From: Catenaria anguillulae PL171
Taxonomy: Eukaryota; Blastocladiomycota; Blastocladiomycetes; Blastocladiales; Catenariaceae
Length of the DNA stretch: 64,000 nt
Direction of reading: 5' to 3'
Assembly (NCBI GenBank): GCA_002102555.1
Contig: MCFL01000052.1
Span: forward strand, 62,001 to 126,000
Of this stretch, positions 55,593 to 64,000 are shown piece by piece. The position numbers were made by a program, and so were the translations under genes. The first letter of the stretch is position 1. Every line of letters starts with the position of its first letter. The notes under the pieces are model-generated. The model was not told where the DNA came from, did not search any database, and was given only the letters and a program-made list of their open reading frames with translations.

Positions 55593-56764
55593 ATGATGAT
55601 TCCGAAGCCTGTTACAGCAGACACTTTTGTGCACTGGTTGCGGGACTTGTTCATCACAAGCAGGGTGAGTCGGACCTCAGCTATGCAAGTCGATACTCAA
55701 TGCAGTTGTCACCGCAACCGTTCCTCGGCTTGAAGTCCAGCTCAATCACCCATGCCTCCACGTCTGCCATCCCGTGCGAGCTCGTCGTCCCCATTGCATT
55801 TTCTCGGATGATGCATTTCACGCGGTCAAGAATCGCTCAGTTTTGGATTGGCGGTTCTCGCAACCCGATTTGCAGCTCAAGAACTCCCCCGCAAAGCCAT
55901 CGAGACCGCAACCGACAATGGTCGCACTTTTTGTCCTCGGCTGGTGATTGGAGGCGTTCCAGTCCGCCCGCATTCATGAGCTTGGGTACGACGAGTCCAT
56001 CATGGCCCACACAATGTTGGTTTTGCATCAAGAGTACGAGAATCGCGGACGCGACAAAGCTGACGATTCATGGGGGATGCAAGGATACCTACGCATTCTG
56101 TTGCTCGAATGGCGGCTCCAATCTGCGGCTGGATCTCAAGTTTCCTGGACCCAGCACGCTGTCGGCAGCGTCCCTCATCGGCGCGTGCATCGAGCCGTGC
56201 ATTCTGTAATGGTGGCTTGATCGCGCCGAGCGACTTGATGCCAAATCCGGCCTGCCCGTCCAGGATCACTTTCCATACTACACAACGGCAGCCATTCATC
56301 GCGCAAGCTATTGGGTCGGACGGATGCTATCGGCAGGTGGCTCTCGGTCTCGGATACGCTCGAGCTGCGATACTCGCCGCACCGCGTTGTCGAGCTCTCG
56401 GTCATTAGCCCACGCACATATCCGTGACGCTCAAGCGGTGGAATGATACGCTGGGCGATCAATTTGCGTTTGACGGGGACCTCGTGGAGTGGGCGCAGCT
56501 GTCATTGTTCCCAAGGGTGAATGGGCCGCTCGTGTGCGAGGTATGTGCTGGCCGTGCTCGAAGATGCAGATGTACGCGATTGATGGATGGCGGATACGAC
56601 ATGCATGTGACAGGGTACGGTCTACCAAAGCAGAGCGAGGCCAAGAGGCCAAGTGGGTTGTGCCACGCAATCCACTGCAAGCCGAAGATCCCGCCATTGA
56701 TTCCATCGACAAGTTGCAGAGGACCATCAAGGTGGCCAGGCGTGAAGCCCTGGAGACAATGTAA
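55593..56764 (+). pseudogene. Unassigned broken locus
   Basis: A plausible start (MMIPKPVTADTFVHWLRDLF) leads to a GTGAGT...TGCAG intron near 55660-55704. Coding-looking pieces then change frame repeatedly: DAFHAVKNRSVLDWRFSQPD, LGYDESIMAHTMLVLHQEYE, LDAKSGLPVQDHFPYYTTAA with YWVGRMLSAGG, and NPLQAEDPAIDSIDKLQRTI, ending at 56764. The ordered, amino-acid-like pieces suggest one gene of about 350 residues broken by indels. I do not recognise the family. Dead gene and consensus error are both possible. Confidence 0.35.
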
Positions 56765-56964
56765 AAGTCGACGCCGAGCGGGCTGTGTCATCGGTGGCTG
56801 TGTGAGCTGGATTGTGATCTTGTTATTTAAATACTTTGATTTTTATATTTACAAAGTGTGCGATTTCGATACAAATCTCAGGCAAGAAGACCGGAATACA
56901 TGCTCGTGAGCAGATATACATACCCACGACAACGCACCGCCAGCTAACCCGACTCTGTCTCGTT

Positions 56965-59547
56965 TCAAGCGACCTGCGTCTGTACCTGCGTCACCGTCAC
57001 CTGCGTCAATGACTGCTGCGTCTGCGTCAAGCCAGGCACCACTACCGCACCAACAGCCGCCTCTAGCTCTGCAATCATTTCCAAATCGAACGTTTTGGCT
57101 GGCATGTGCGTGTTCTCCTCTTTTTGTCGCCTCGCTTCAACCCTCTGCCTCAATGACCGTGGTCTGTGCTCATCGAACATGGCTCCCCGCTCTCGCTCTG
57201 CTGCAACCCACCGCCTCACATTTGCCAAGATCGCCATCAACCTCGTCTGCGTCCACACGCCCGCAACCCCGCCGGCCTCACCGCCTGCCGGCGCGATCAA
57301 CTGATCCAACCTGACAGCCGCATCCGCCCGCGCACAATACACCACCAACACGTACACAATGCACAACCCATTCCTAACGGCCTCGACCCTCTCCCGCTCG
57401 CTCACACCCTCCTGCTGTCGCGCACCATACACCAACAAATGCGCCTCCCGATGCACACGCTCCACCACGACGCCAACGCCCTCCTCCCATGCCCACCTGC
57501 CCGCCACCTTTGCAGGCCACCTTGCCGCCAACACATGAACGGCGCCCAACACGCCGCGCACAACCTTTAGGTCGGGCGACCGGTGGGCAAGCTTGACGAG
57601 CACAGACAAGAGCGATCGGCCTGCGGGCGCGTGAGCGAGCATGGGTCCTGGGTCGGCATATGCAAACACGACGCGCGCCCACCGGGCAAGCGCCAAATGG
57701 ACGGGTGCGGGCCAGTCGCGGGCGTGTGCCAGGTATTCGGGTTCCAGGGCCGTCAGGTAGGCTGAAGACGGCAACCCCAGCAGCGAGGGGGTTGGTGTCG
57801 GCGGACGGGTGAAGAGCAGGTCCAGGGTCGAGAAGAGAAGTGGGATGAGGGTCGATGGCCAGGTTGGTCGAGGTGAAGCGGGTGTGGGCTTGGGTAAGGT
57901 TGCGGTTGCGGTTGCGGCTGGCGGGTACGTTGCGCGGAAATGAAATGTGGCCGCTGCGCAGATTGTGTCGAGAAATGCAGGGACAAGGCGCGGAGCATAT
58001 GAGGAGGGTGGTTCGGCGGTCGAATGGCGCGCGAGCCAGTGTGTTAGGTGCGCTGTGGTGAGTGCAGTGTTGACAATGGGCTCGGTGGCGGCGGATCGAA
58101 GGTGCGGAGTGATATGAGAGAGGACTTGAACGAGCGGTGGGAGGAGCGTAGCGGCCGAGGTGGGCGGAGGAGATGTGAGTGACGTGAGTAGGTTTGCACA
58201 TAGTTCGGGTGGCGCATGCAGGGTGGGCACGAGTTGAAGAAGAGTGTGAATGTGAATGAGAATGTGAGGTGGAAAGGTCAATGGTGGTGGGGCTCGAGGT
58301 ACATGTGGTTGTTGATGTTGTTGATAGTGAGCGACAGTCGTAGGTGAGGATGGCGGTGGAGAGGTGGCCACGTCAATCTTTGACGGAGCAAGTGGTGAAC
58401 GGGGCCGGCCATGTGGAGACGAAGACGGCCGATGCACAAGCTCGGTCGTGAGGGGTGGTGGTGGGGCCGTCGTTGGCGCATCCAGACCATCCACATCCAT
58501 GCGATCCTCGGACGAAACCATGGGCTCGGCAACTTCGTTGACCAGCGCAGAGCTTGCTCCTGGTCCAACGTGACCAAATGACGGAAATTGTGATCCGCCA
58601 AACTTTGGCGGCGGTCCCATTGGCACCTGCATGTGCATGCTGGGCGGCCGCATCAACCCCATCCTTCCTAACCCGCTCGCGCTCACAGCCGACCTCAACA
58701 CGGCAGGCGATCGCATGGGTGACGCGGGGGCACCCGCTGTTGTTGTTGCTTGAGAAAACTGAATGCGACCCATCCGGCGCTGCGACTCGCGAATCGTTTG
58801 CTCCTGGAATGTCATTTCCGACTTGACCTTGTTGAGCTCCTGCATCATGCTCGCCATCTTTGCTTCGGTTTCCGAGCGTACGCGCTCCTCAAACTCCCGC
58901 TTGTCCTGCTCAGCCTTGCGCTGCTCGGCTTGGGCCGTCGCGAGCTTTTGCCGAAGCATGGCAGCTTCGCCGACACGAGTTTGGAGCTGGGCTTCGAGGC
59001 GGGCGATTTCCGCACGCAAGGTTGGGTCATCGGAAGACGGTGCCGCGGCAGTGACGGCGGCGGCAGATGCAGATCCTGCAGGACCGTTGCCGGTCACGGC
59101 GACCGAAGGCAAGTGAGCAACGATGCGGCCGGCCCCTCCGCCAACGGTCGGGACGTGGTAGGCGCGGGCGGATCCGTTGGTGCCCGTGTACGCTATGGGC
59201 TGCTTTCCGGGTGGAAGGGACATTGTAATGTGCTGCGTTGGCGCCGGGGCTGGGGCCGCAGGAGCGGGTGGCGGGTGTCCTGCGATGGGCGCAGCAGACG
59301 CTGTGTTGGCAATGGATGACTGGGCCTGCGCGTCAGCTTGGGTGAGAATGGCGAGGGCTTGTGGGTCCAAAAAGATATCGTCATCGTCGTCCATGAAGAG
59401 TTGGTCGTCGTCGTTTGTGGTGAGTTGAGGCGGGAGCGGCCCCTCGTCCACACGCCTGCGCTTTTCTGGCGGCGGGCCATGGTCTTGGCCTTGGTGGTCC
59501 AGGGGTGGCGGCGCAGAAGGCCGCAATGGCGCTTGTCGGGAAGTCAT
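56965..59547 (-). CDS. ATR-interacting checkpoint protein (ATRIP / Rad26 / Ddc2-like)
   Basis: An intronless ORF from the ATG at 59547 encodes 860 residues. Residues 44-70 are acidic and end in DDDDDIFLDPQALAIL, the acidic N-terminal type seen in ATRIP and Rad26, where it helps bind RPA. A clear coiled coil spans about 176-258 (LRAEIARLEAQLQTRVGEAA through VKSEMTFQEQTIRE), the position and wording typical of fungal Rad26/ATRIP. After a disordered middle, the C-terminal half is helical with HEAT-like spacing (FPPHILIHIHTLLQLVPTLH; SLLSVLVKLAHRSPDLKVV), as expected for the ATR-binding part. ATRIP recruits the ATR/Mec1 kinase to RPA-coated single-stranded DNA. Identification is from architecture and coil similarity, so alternatives remain possible. 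Confidence 0.68.
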   Translation of the reverse strand: MTSRQAPLRPSAPPPLDHQGQDHGPPPEKRRRVDEGPLPPQLTTNDDDQLFMDDDDDIFLDPQALAILTQADAQAQSSIANTASAAPIAGHPPPAPAAPAPAPTQHITMSLPPGKQPIAYTGTNGSARAYHVPTVGGGAGRIVAHLPSVAVTGNGPAGSASAAAVTAAAPSSDDPTLRAEIARLEAQLQTRVGEAAMLRQKLATAQAEQRKAEQDKREFEERVRSETEAKMASMMQELNKVKSEMTFQEQTIRESQRRMGRIQFSQATTTAGAPASPMRSPAVLRSAVSASGLGRMGLMRPPSMHMQVPMGPPPKFGGSQFPSFGHVGPGASSALVNEVAEPMVSSEDRMDVDGLDAPTTAPPPPLTTELVHRPSSSPHGRPRSPLAPSKIDVATSPPPSSPTTVAHYQQHQQPHVPRAPPPLTFPPHILIHIHTLLQLVPTLHAPPELCANLLTSLTSPPPTSAATLLPPLVQVLSHITPHLRSAATEPIVNTALTTAHLTHWLARHSTAEPPSSYAPRLVPAFLDTICAAATFHFRATYPPAATATATLPKPTPASPRPTWPSTLIPLLFSTLDLLFTRPPTPTPSLLGLPSSAYLTALEPEYLAHARDWPAPVHLALARWARVVFAYADPGPMLAHAPAGRSLLSVLVKLAHRSPDLKVVRGVLGAVHVLAARWPAKVAGRWAWEEGVGVVVERVHREAHLLVYGARQQEGVSERERVEAVRNGLCIVYVLVVYCARADAAVRLDQLIAPAGGEAGGVAGVWTQTRLMAILANVRRWVAAERERGAMFDEHRPRSLRQRVEARRQKEENTHMPAKTFDLEMIAELEAAVGAVVVPGLTQTQQSLTQVTVTQVQTQVA

Positions 59548-60284
59548 GGGGGGGGGCTATGTGTTGTACGGATTGCCTGGTGTTGTACTCACGAATTTAG
59601 TCCAGTTTTTCATGGACGTGGCCTGTAACGTTTCTCGCGATCGCGCACACAATCAATTTACGAATTCAATGTGCGCGGATAGCCAACGCCGAGTGAGTCA
59701 CCGACTCCAAGACAATGGCCATGCTGTACTTACTGCCAATGCCCAAGGTGACGACCAAGTTTTTGCAGCGACCATGTATCCACAATGCTGTCATAAGCTC
59801 CCAGCCGTCAAGCTATGTACGACTCACAATATTCATGTTCATCACCATTCAAGTTGACCTGCCAGAGCAGTGCAGTGCAGTGCAGAGCAGAGCAGAGCAG
59901 AGCAAGTGTAGAGCGAGCAGCAGATTTCGATTTGAGTGCCGCCAGCGACCGACTGTTGTGTTTTGCAGCCAGCGTCTGGGAATCTCTGACTCGGGAGTCT
60001 CGAGTAGGTACTTGGGGATTCCATAGGGGGTATGAAGAAGCTGCGAACAATCATGGGACATCCTTTTGGTGACACAAGACTGGCAGCCCATGATATTAAT
60101 TGATGGTGATCACAGCAAGCAAAGGCCGCAAAGCACACCGACCCAATTCGTCTACACGCATTCCCATGCCTGAAATATCAACACACTCCGATTCCATCCA
60201 ACATCCAACCCCTATTCACCGTCCCTTCTCTTTGTCAATCAAAGAGCTCGACTTCTGAACCTGTTCGATTGCGATTACAAAAAC
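59548..60284. promoter_or_regulatory. Divergent intergenic region with a GCAGA/GTGCA microsatellite
   Basis: This separates the ATRIP-like gene (minus) from the VWD-like gene (plus). It includes a 5-bp-unit repeat (GAGCA/GTGCA) at about 59863-59904. No gene is seen. Confidence 0.45.
59863..59904. repeat. Pentanucleotide microsatellite
   Basis: About eight imperfect copies of a 5-bp unit, GTGCA shifting to GAGCA. Confidence 0.85.
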
Positions 60285-61949
60285 ATGCACCTCACCTTCC
60301 TGTCCACGTTGGCCTTCCTCCCTGCACTTGCCGCTCTGCAAGCGTCTGCAACCATTTGGTTTCGAGACCTCAGGACAAGGGCTCCGATCACTGGCGCGCT
60401 CTATCTTCCACATTCGTACTTCGGAACCACTATTGGCATCTCGCTTCGCGAACGCCCAGCGGGTCCAGTCGTGGTCGCATGGGGCGCAGAAAATTCTGCC
60501 AATGGGAATCGTAATGAGACGCTGTATGGTTATGCTCCTTTGTCACTTGACCCGCATCTCACGACTGATTTCCCATCCACCGCGTCCAGTTACCCGAGTG
60601 ATCAAAAGTGCACCACCATCTTCACGCCTGCCAACTGGAATGTGACCCAGTCCTTGACACTGGCCAACCCCATGCGTGCCTCACTTGCCCGCGACGCACT
60701 GATTGCTCCCGTCAAGTTCCAGGCCTTTTCAAGCGAATGCGGATACAAGGATCATGGCAATGTCGTCACATTAGAGGTGAATCGTCAGGCGTTCCCTAAT
60801 ACCCAGTGCTCAATCAAGACAGCTCTTGAAGGCGGCGCCGAAGGGATGAATATCAAGGCGTTTGGTGACGTGGCCTATCATTTCTTGGTATGTCCGGCTC
60901 ATTCAGCTTGCATCAGCCAACGCAATGACATTGGCTACATTTGAGAGGATGCGGGCAGAGCATGACTGACTTCTTTTTTCATGCCACGCTTTCCACACGC
61001 GGATTAGGGGGAAGGGCAGTTCTACATTCTCCAGTCAGACTCGCTTGCGATCATCACTGATCTGCGCCGCTGCAGCGGGGTCAATTCCGGCGGCAGGGCT
61101 TGCATGAACCGCCTGGCCATTGTCCTCAACGGATCAACCATCTATTTCGACCCGGTCAACATTGTACAATCAAGACTCGCCCAATCAACAGCACCCATGT
61201 CCATGTCCATGTCACCCAGTGGTGGTCTCCCGGCCGGCGTTTCCATCACCAAGTACAAGGTCAACGCGAGGTCGGAACAAGTGACCTTGGCCTTGCGCAC
61301 CGGCCTGTCGATTCAAGTCACTGTAACAGGCGGCAATCGGCCCGCTATCAACGAGTTGCTCATTCGGCCAGACCTCGAGCTGGCGCAACGGGGCGTGACC
61401 AACGGATGGTGCGGGGCATTTGACGTGAGCTTGCGTCATGATCAGCCTGTCGAAATGTTTCGCGCAGGGACCGTCTTGTACGAATCCAAGCAATTGGCTC
61501 GGGACGCAGCGACCGTTTCGCGTACAAGCCCGCAGTATGCAGCAACCACGCTGGTCAAGTTTGTCCAGTCAACACGTGTGCCTGCCAACATGAATCCGTT
61601 TGCTTCGGGATACGTGCAGCCCAGGATGGTGCTCATGGGTCCTGGGCTCATGACAAATACGTGCCCTGCTGTCAACCAAGCAGAATACACATGCTCGGCA
61701 ACCGCCGGGGCGCCCAAACCAATTGGATTCACGCGTGCCGGAATGGCCTCGCAATCTTCAGCTGTGCAAGACGAGTCCTTGTTTGCCGCCGGCTCGGCGC
61801 ATTGTTTGGACGGAGCAGACTGCGATTCGTTGAGCGTTGAGGACGCAGACGATACATTGTTCTCTGTCGACGAAAGCAGTGTGCTGAGCAACGGGTTCAC
61901 AGATGCCGTGGATCAGTTTTGGGAGGAGCTTGGGTCGGATGAGTATTAA
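60285..61949 (+). CDS. Secreted VWD-like protein
   Basis: Exons 60285-60887 and 61008-61949 join in phase 0 to 514 residues. The first 22 residues are a signal peptide (MHLTFLSTLAFLPALAALQA). The junction creates AFGDVAYHFLGEGQFYILQS, which matches the start of von Willebrand type D domains (G-D-x-H-F... then G-x-Y-x-L). Further signs are CSGVN, RACMNRLAIVLNGSTIYFD and paired Cys. The middle has strand-rich segments (QVTLALRTGLSIQVTVTGG). The last 70 residues are acidic, with a Cys pair (HCLDGADCD), and end SDEY. An extracellular or zoospore-surface role is likely. Zoosporic fungi are recalled to encode similar secreted VWD-type proteins. Confidence 0.75.
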
Positions 61950-62983
61950 GTATAGTCGAAGGAGGTCAGGTTGAAGTCAACGAGGGTGTCGGCTTTTCGT
62001 TGCCGCGTATCGCTGACTTTTGCCTGCGTTGCAGTTTCATTGGTTGATGTCCATCTAAACCAAGTAATCGAACTTTGCGTCATTTTTTTTGTGCATGACC
62101 TACCGGCCACTTGAGAGTTGATCCTCTCCAAGCTTGAGTGTTTCGCACTTGGAGCTGTTCACCGCCAACTCGTGGCTTGGTTGGGTGCAACCCATCACGT
62201 GTAGAGATGTTGGTTCAAAAATGCAGTCTTGAGAGGAAGGCTACAGATGTTGGATTATTCAAGAAGGGCCGCGACGGCCTGTCTCTGCTTCCGACTAACC
62301 GACAGTCGCTCGAACCACACACACAACGCATCCTCGACAATCCCAACCGACCAACCACACCGACTTCCTGCGTGATAGATGCTCCGCTGCACGTTGCTAC
62401 TTTCGTACTCCCAAAGATTCCCAACTCTTTGTACTCCTAGATCATTACTCTGTGGGTCTTGTTGAGCAAGCATGTTGGGCAGAGTACCCGTTGATTCGGG
62501 CATTCGACTGCGTTGAGTCCCCGTACGGACCGCTTTCATGGCTGGATTGATGTACGGGGAATTGAGCTAGCCGACATTTCATGCTCGCCGTCCCTCCCCT
62601 CTTCATTTTTGCTGGTTTTGTCTTGATTTCGGTCGGTGATTAGCAATGGCTCTTACTACAGCCGAGGCTGGACCCAGTGCCCCTTGGTCGGGGCCGGATA
62701 ATGGCAGCCCAAATTGACTACGATGGTATCTGAGACTGAATACATAAGGTGAGCCGAGCTCTCCATCTTGCTATTTCTTCCTACATATCTTTTGCCTCGT
62801 GTGCCAGACTCACGTTGAGAGTACCCTTCGACGTTCAGCTCTCCAAGCCCGTCCACATACATTATAGGACAGCACGGTAATGCATCCTCGATAAGTCCAG
62901 TTTAGACGGATTGAAGTGCTTATCGACACTGATATAGAGGCAGTCAACGGATACCATGTATGTACACACAAAGCCGAAATCTA
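61950..62983. other. Convergent spacer without a supported gene
   Basis: Several 60-100 codon ORFs occur on both strands (for example 62138-62440 plus and 62255-62539 minus), but none shows recognisable content or splice continuity. Old mobile DNA cannot be excluded. Confidence 0.3.
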
Positions 62984-64000
62984 CTAGTTGCTTGAACTCC
63001 CAAAATCTGCCGACAATGCCCGCTGAACCTGTTCCTGTTGTCCCGCCGCCAACTGCTGCCACAGCGCGAGAACCTGTTCCGACGACGGCATTGCTTCTGT
63101 TGCTGCTCCTGCTTGAGGGTGGTACTTGGTTGGTTGAGGCTGTGCTTGGGTCCTGTTAGGCGGTGCACCCCAACCTGACAGCGCCACGGGTGCTGCGGCT
63201 GTGTGCGGCGCGAGCGCAGAAGCCGACCATGGGTTTGCTGGAACATGCTGCACGGCAGGTTTCGGTGGCGATGACGAGGATGAGCCCCAACCCGTCAATG
63301 ACTTTGGTTGAGCCGTCGCAGCAGAACGGTCATGTCCGCCATATGGGTTCGCGGGCGCGGTTGACGCGTACGGGTTGGCGGACCATGTTGGTGTGCGCCA
63401 AGGAGCCGATGAACTTGCGGCAGGCGTGGGTGCAGGTGGAGCTGTCGCTTGCGGTGGAGGAAGGGGTGCGGCTGATAAAGCCATGCCTGCGGAGGTAGGA
63501 AGTGGGGGCAGCGTGGCAGGCTTGGCTGGTAGGCTGGCGTGACCACGAGCAGCAGTTACACGTGGCATGGGCCGCGGCGGCGATGGTGTTGGCAAAGTAG
63601 CTGGTGCTGGTGATGACTCGAGAGACGGAGGCTGCGGTTGTGATAGAGTCTGGGATCGTGGCGCCGCCGACGATGCAATCTCAGGCGGCGAATCGTCGCT
63701 GTCCGACCCATCTTGTTCATCTTGGGCAGCCGCCAATGGATCATTCATAAGAACATCGTCGTCCTCCTCTGGCTTCACTGTGGCCAACACAACCTCGGCC
63801 TCGGGCAGCGGCTCGCGCGTCACAACCAGCACGGGGTACTCGAGCACGGGCACATTATTGAGTGCGTCCTTGATGGATACGGCTGCATCGGGAATCGCAA
63901 CATGCAACCTGCCCGGCTGCCCACGAATCGGGTTGGGTCTGCGCCAGTAATAGTGCAGCAAAGGTTTCGACGCGAGCAGCGCAACCATGGCCACGTGCGC
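62984..64000 (-). CDS. Partial protein with BCD1/ZNHIT6-like segment (5' end outside window)
   Basis: The frame is open at the right edge and ends at 62984. The first 65 residues are ordered: LHYYWRRPNPIRGQ, then IPDAAVSIKDALNNV and VLEYPVLVVTRE. This fits the D-x-x-x-S-L-x-x-x-L-x-N-x-x-x-[IV]-E-Y-P-x-x-x-V-V pattern found C-terminal to the HIT zinc finger in BCD1, an assembly factor for box C/D snoRNPs. The zinc finger would lie beyond the window. The remaining 270 residues are an acidic patch and long Pro/Ala/Ser-rich disorder, longer than in usual BCD1 proteins. The last residues form a short helix (SEQVLALWQQLAAGQQEQVQ). Assignment is tentative. Confidence 0.45.
   Translation of the reverse strand, partial: AHVAMVALLASKPLLHYYWRRPNPIRGQPGRLHVAIPDAAVSIKDALNNVPVLEYPVLVVTREPLPEAEVVLATVKPEEDDDVLMNDPLAAAQDEQDGSDSDDSPPEIASSAAPRSQTLSQPQPPSLESSPAPATLPTPSPPRPMPRVTAARGHASLPAKPATLPPLPTSAGMALSAAPLPPPQATAPPAPTPAASSSAPWRTPTWSANPYASTAPANPYGGHDRSAATAQPKSLTGWGSSSSSPPKPAVQHVPANPWSASALAPHTAAAPVALSGWGAPPNRTQAQPQPTKYHPQAGAATEAMPSSEQVLALWQQLAAGQQEQVQRALSADFGSSSN

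Noticed and set aside
62656-63062. Minus-strand ORFs as a Harbinger-type transposase fragment
   Set aside because: A faint impression only; no DDE motif or conserved block could be identified.

Overview
The window looks like nuclear DNA of a zoosporic fungus, most likely Blastocladiomycota (Catenaria/Allomyces/Blastocladiella-like). That placement is an inference. It rests on GC-rich genes on both strands with short GT-AG introns, fungal housekeeping genes (VTI1, ATG9, an ATRIP/Rad26 homologue, an ACH1-type CoA enzyme, a DUF4050 protein), a flagellar-type C2/coiled-coil protein, a Tiny-macrocysts-like membrane protein and a protein made of WW-containing ankyrin-like repeats.

Layout. 1-8.2 kb: members of a repeated gene family on the minus strand, with a broken zinc-knuckle sequence and a possible PP1-docking protein on the plus strand between them. 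8.7-9.6 kb: VTI1 v-SNARE. 9.7-14.1 kb: decayed mobile DNA ending in a dead piggyBac transposase. 14.8-23.6 kb: DUF4050 protein, ATG9, an NmrA-like reductase and the ankyrin-like gene. 24.0-29.7 kb: three tandem minus-strand family members (one broken, one short, one complete). 30.2-38.2 kb: the Tmc-like gene and a CCDC33-like gene. 38.4-43.6 kb: a hypothetical gene, a divergent protein kinase and ACH1. 44.3-51.7 kb: two complete plus-strand family members, with further weak relatives at 47.4-48.9 and 52-53 kb. 53.1-64 kb: an FG-GAP membrane protein, a broken locus, ATRIP, a secreted VWD-like protein and a partial BCD1-like gene.

The main result is the repeated family. Complete members share a short first exon carrying a CPC motif, then one or more modules resembling double-stranded-RNA-binding (dsRBM) folds and ending in an Ala/Leu-rich helix, then an Arg/Ser-rich domain, then a C-terminal module with a HPMVSMW-like core. 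The same phase-1 intron positions recur between members. I know of no named family with this architecture. Six members are clear (5.4-8.2, 24.0-25.3, 26.4-27.3, 27.8-29.7, 44.3-46.5 and 49.3-51.7 kb). Two more are probable (1-1.56 and 4.8-5.2 kb) and two are weak. Nuclear RNA binding is the natural guess but is unproven.

A quality warning: ACH1, ATG9, the Tmc-like gene and some others can be read through only by allowing single-base indels, mostly in homopolymers. This looks more like long-read consensus error than real decay, but the sequence alone cannot decide.
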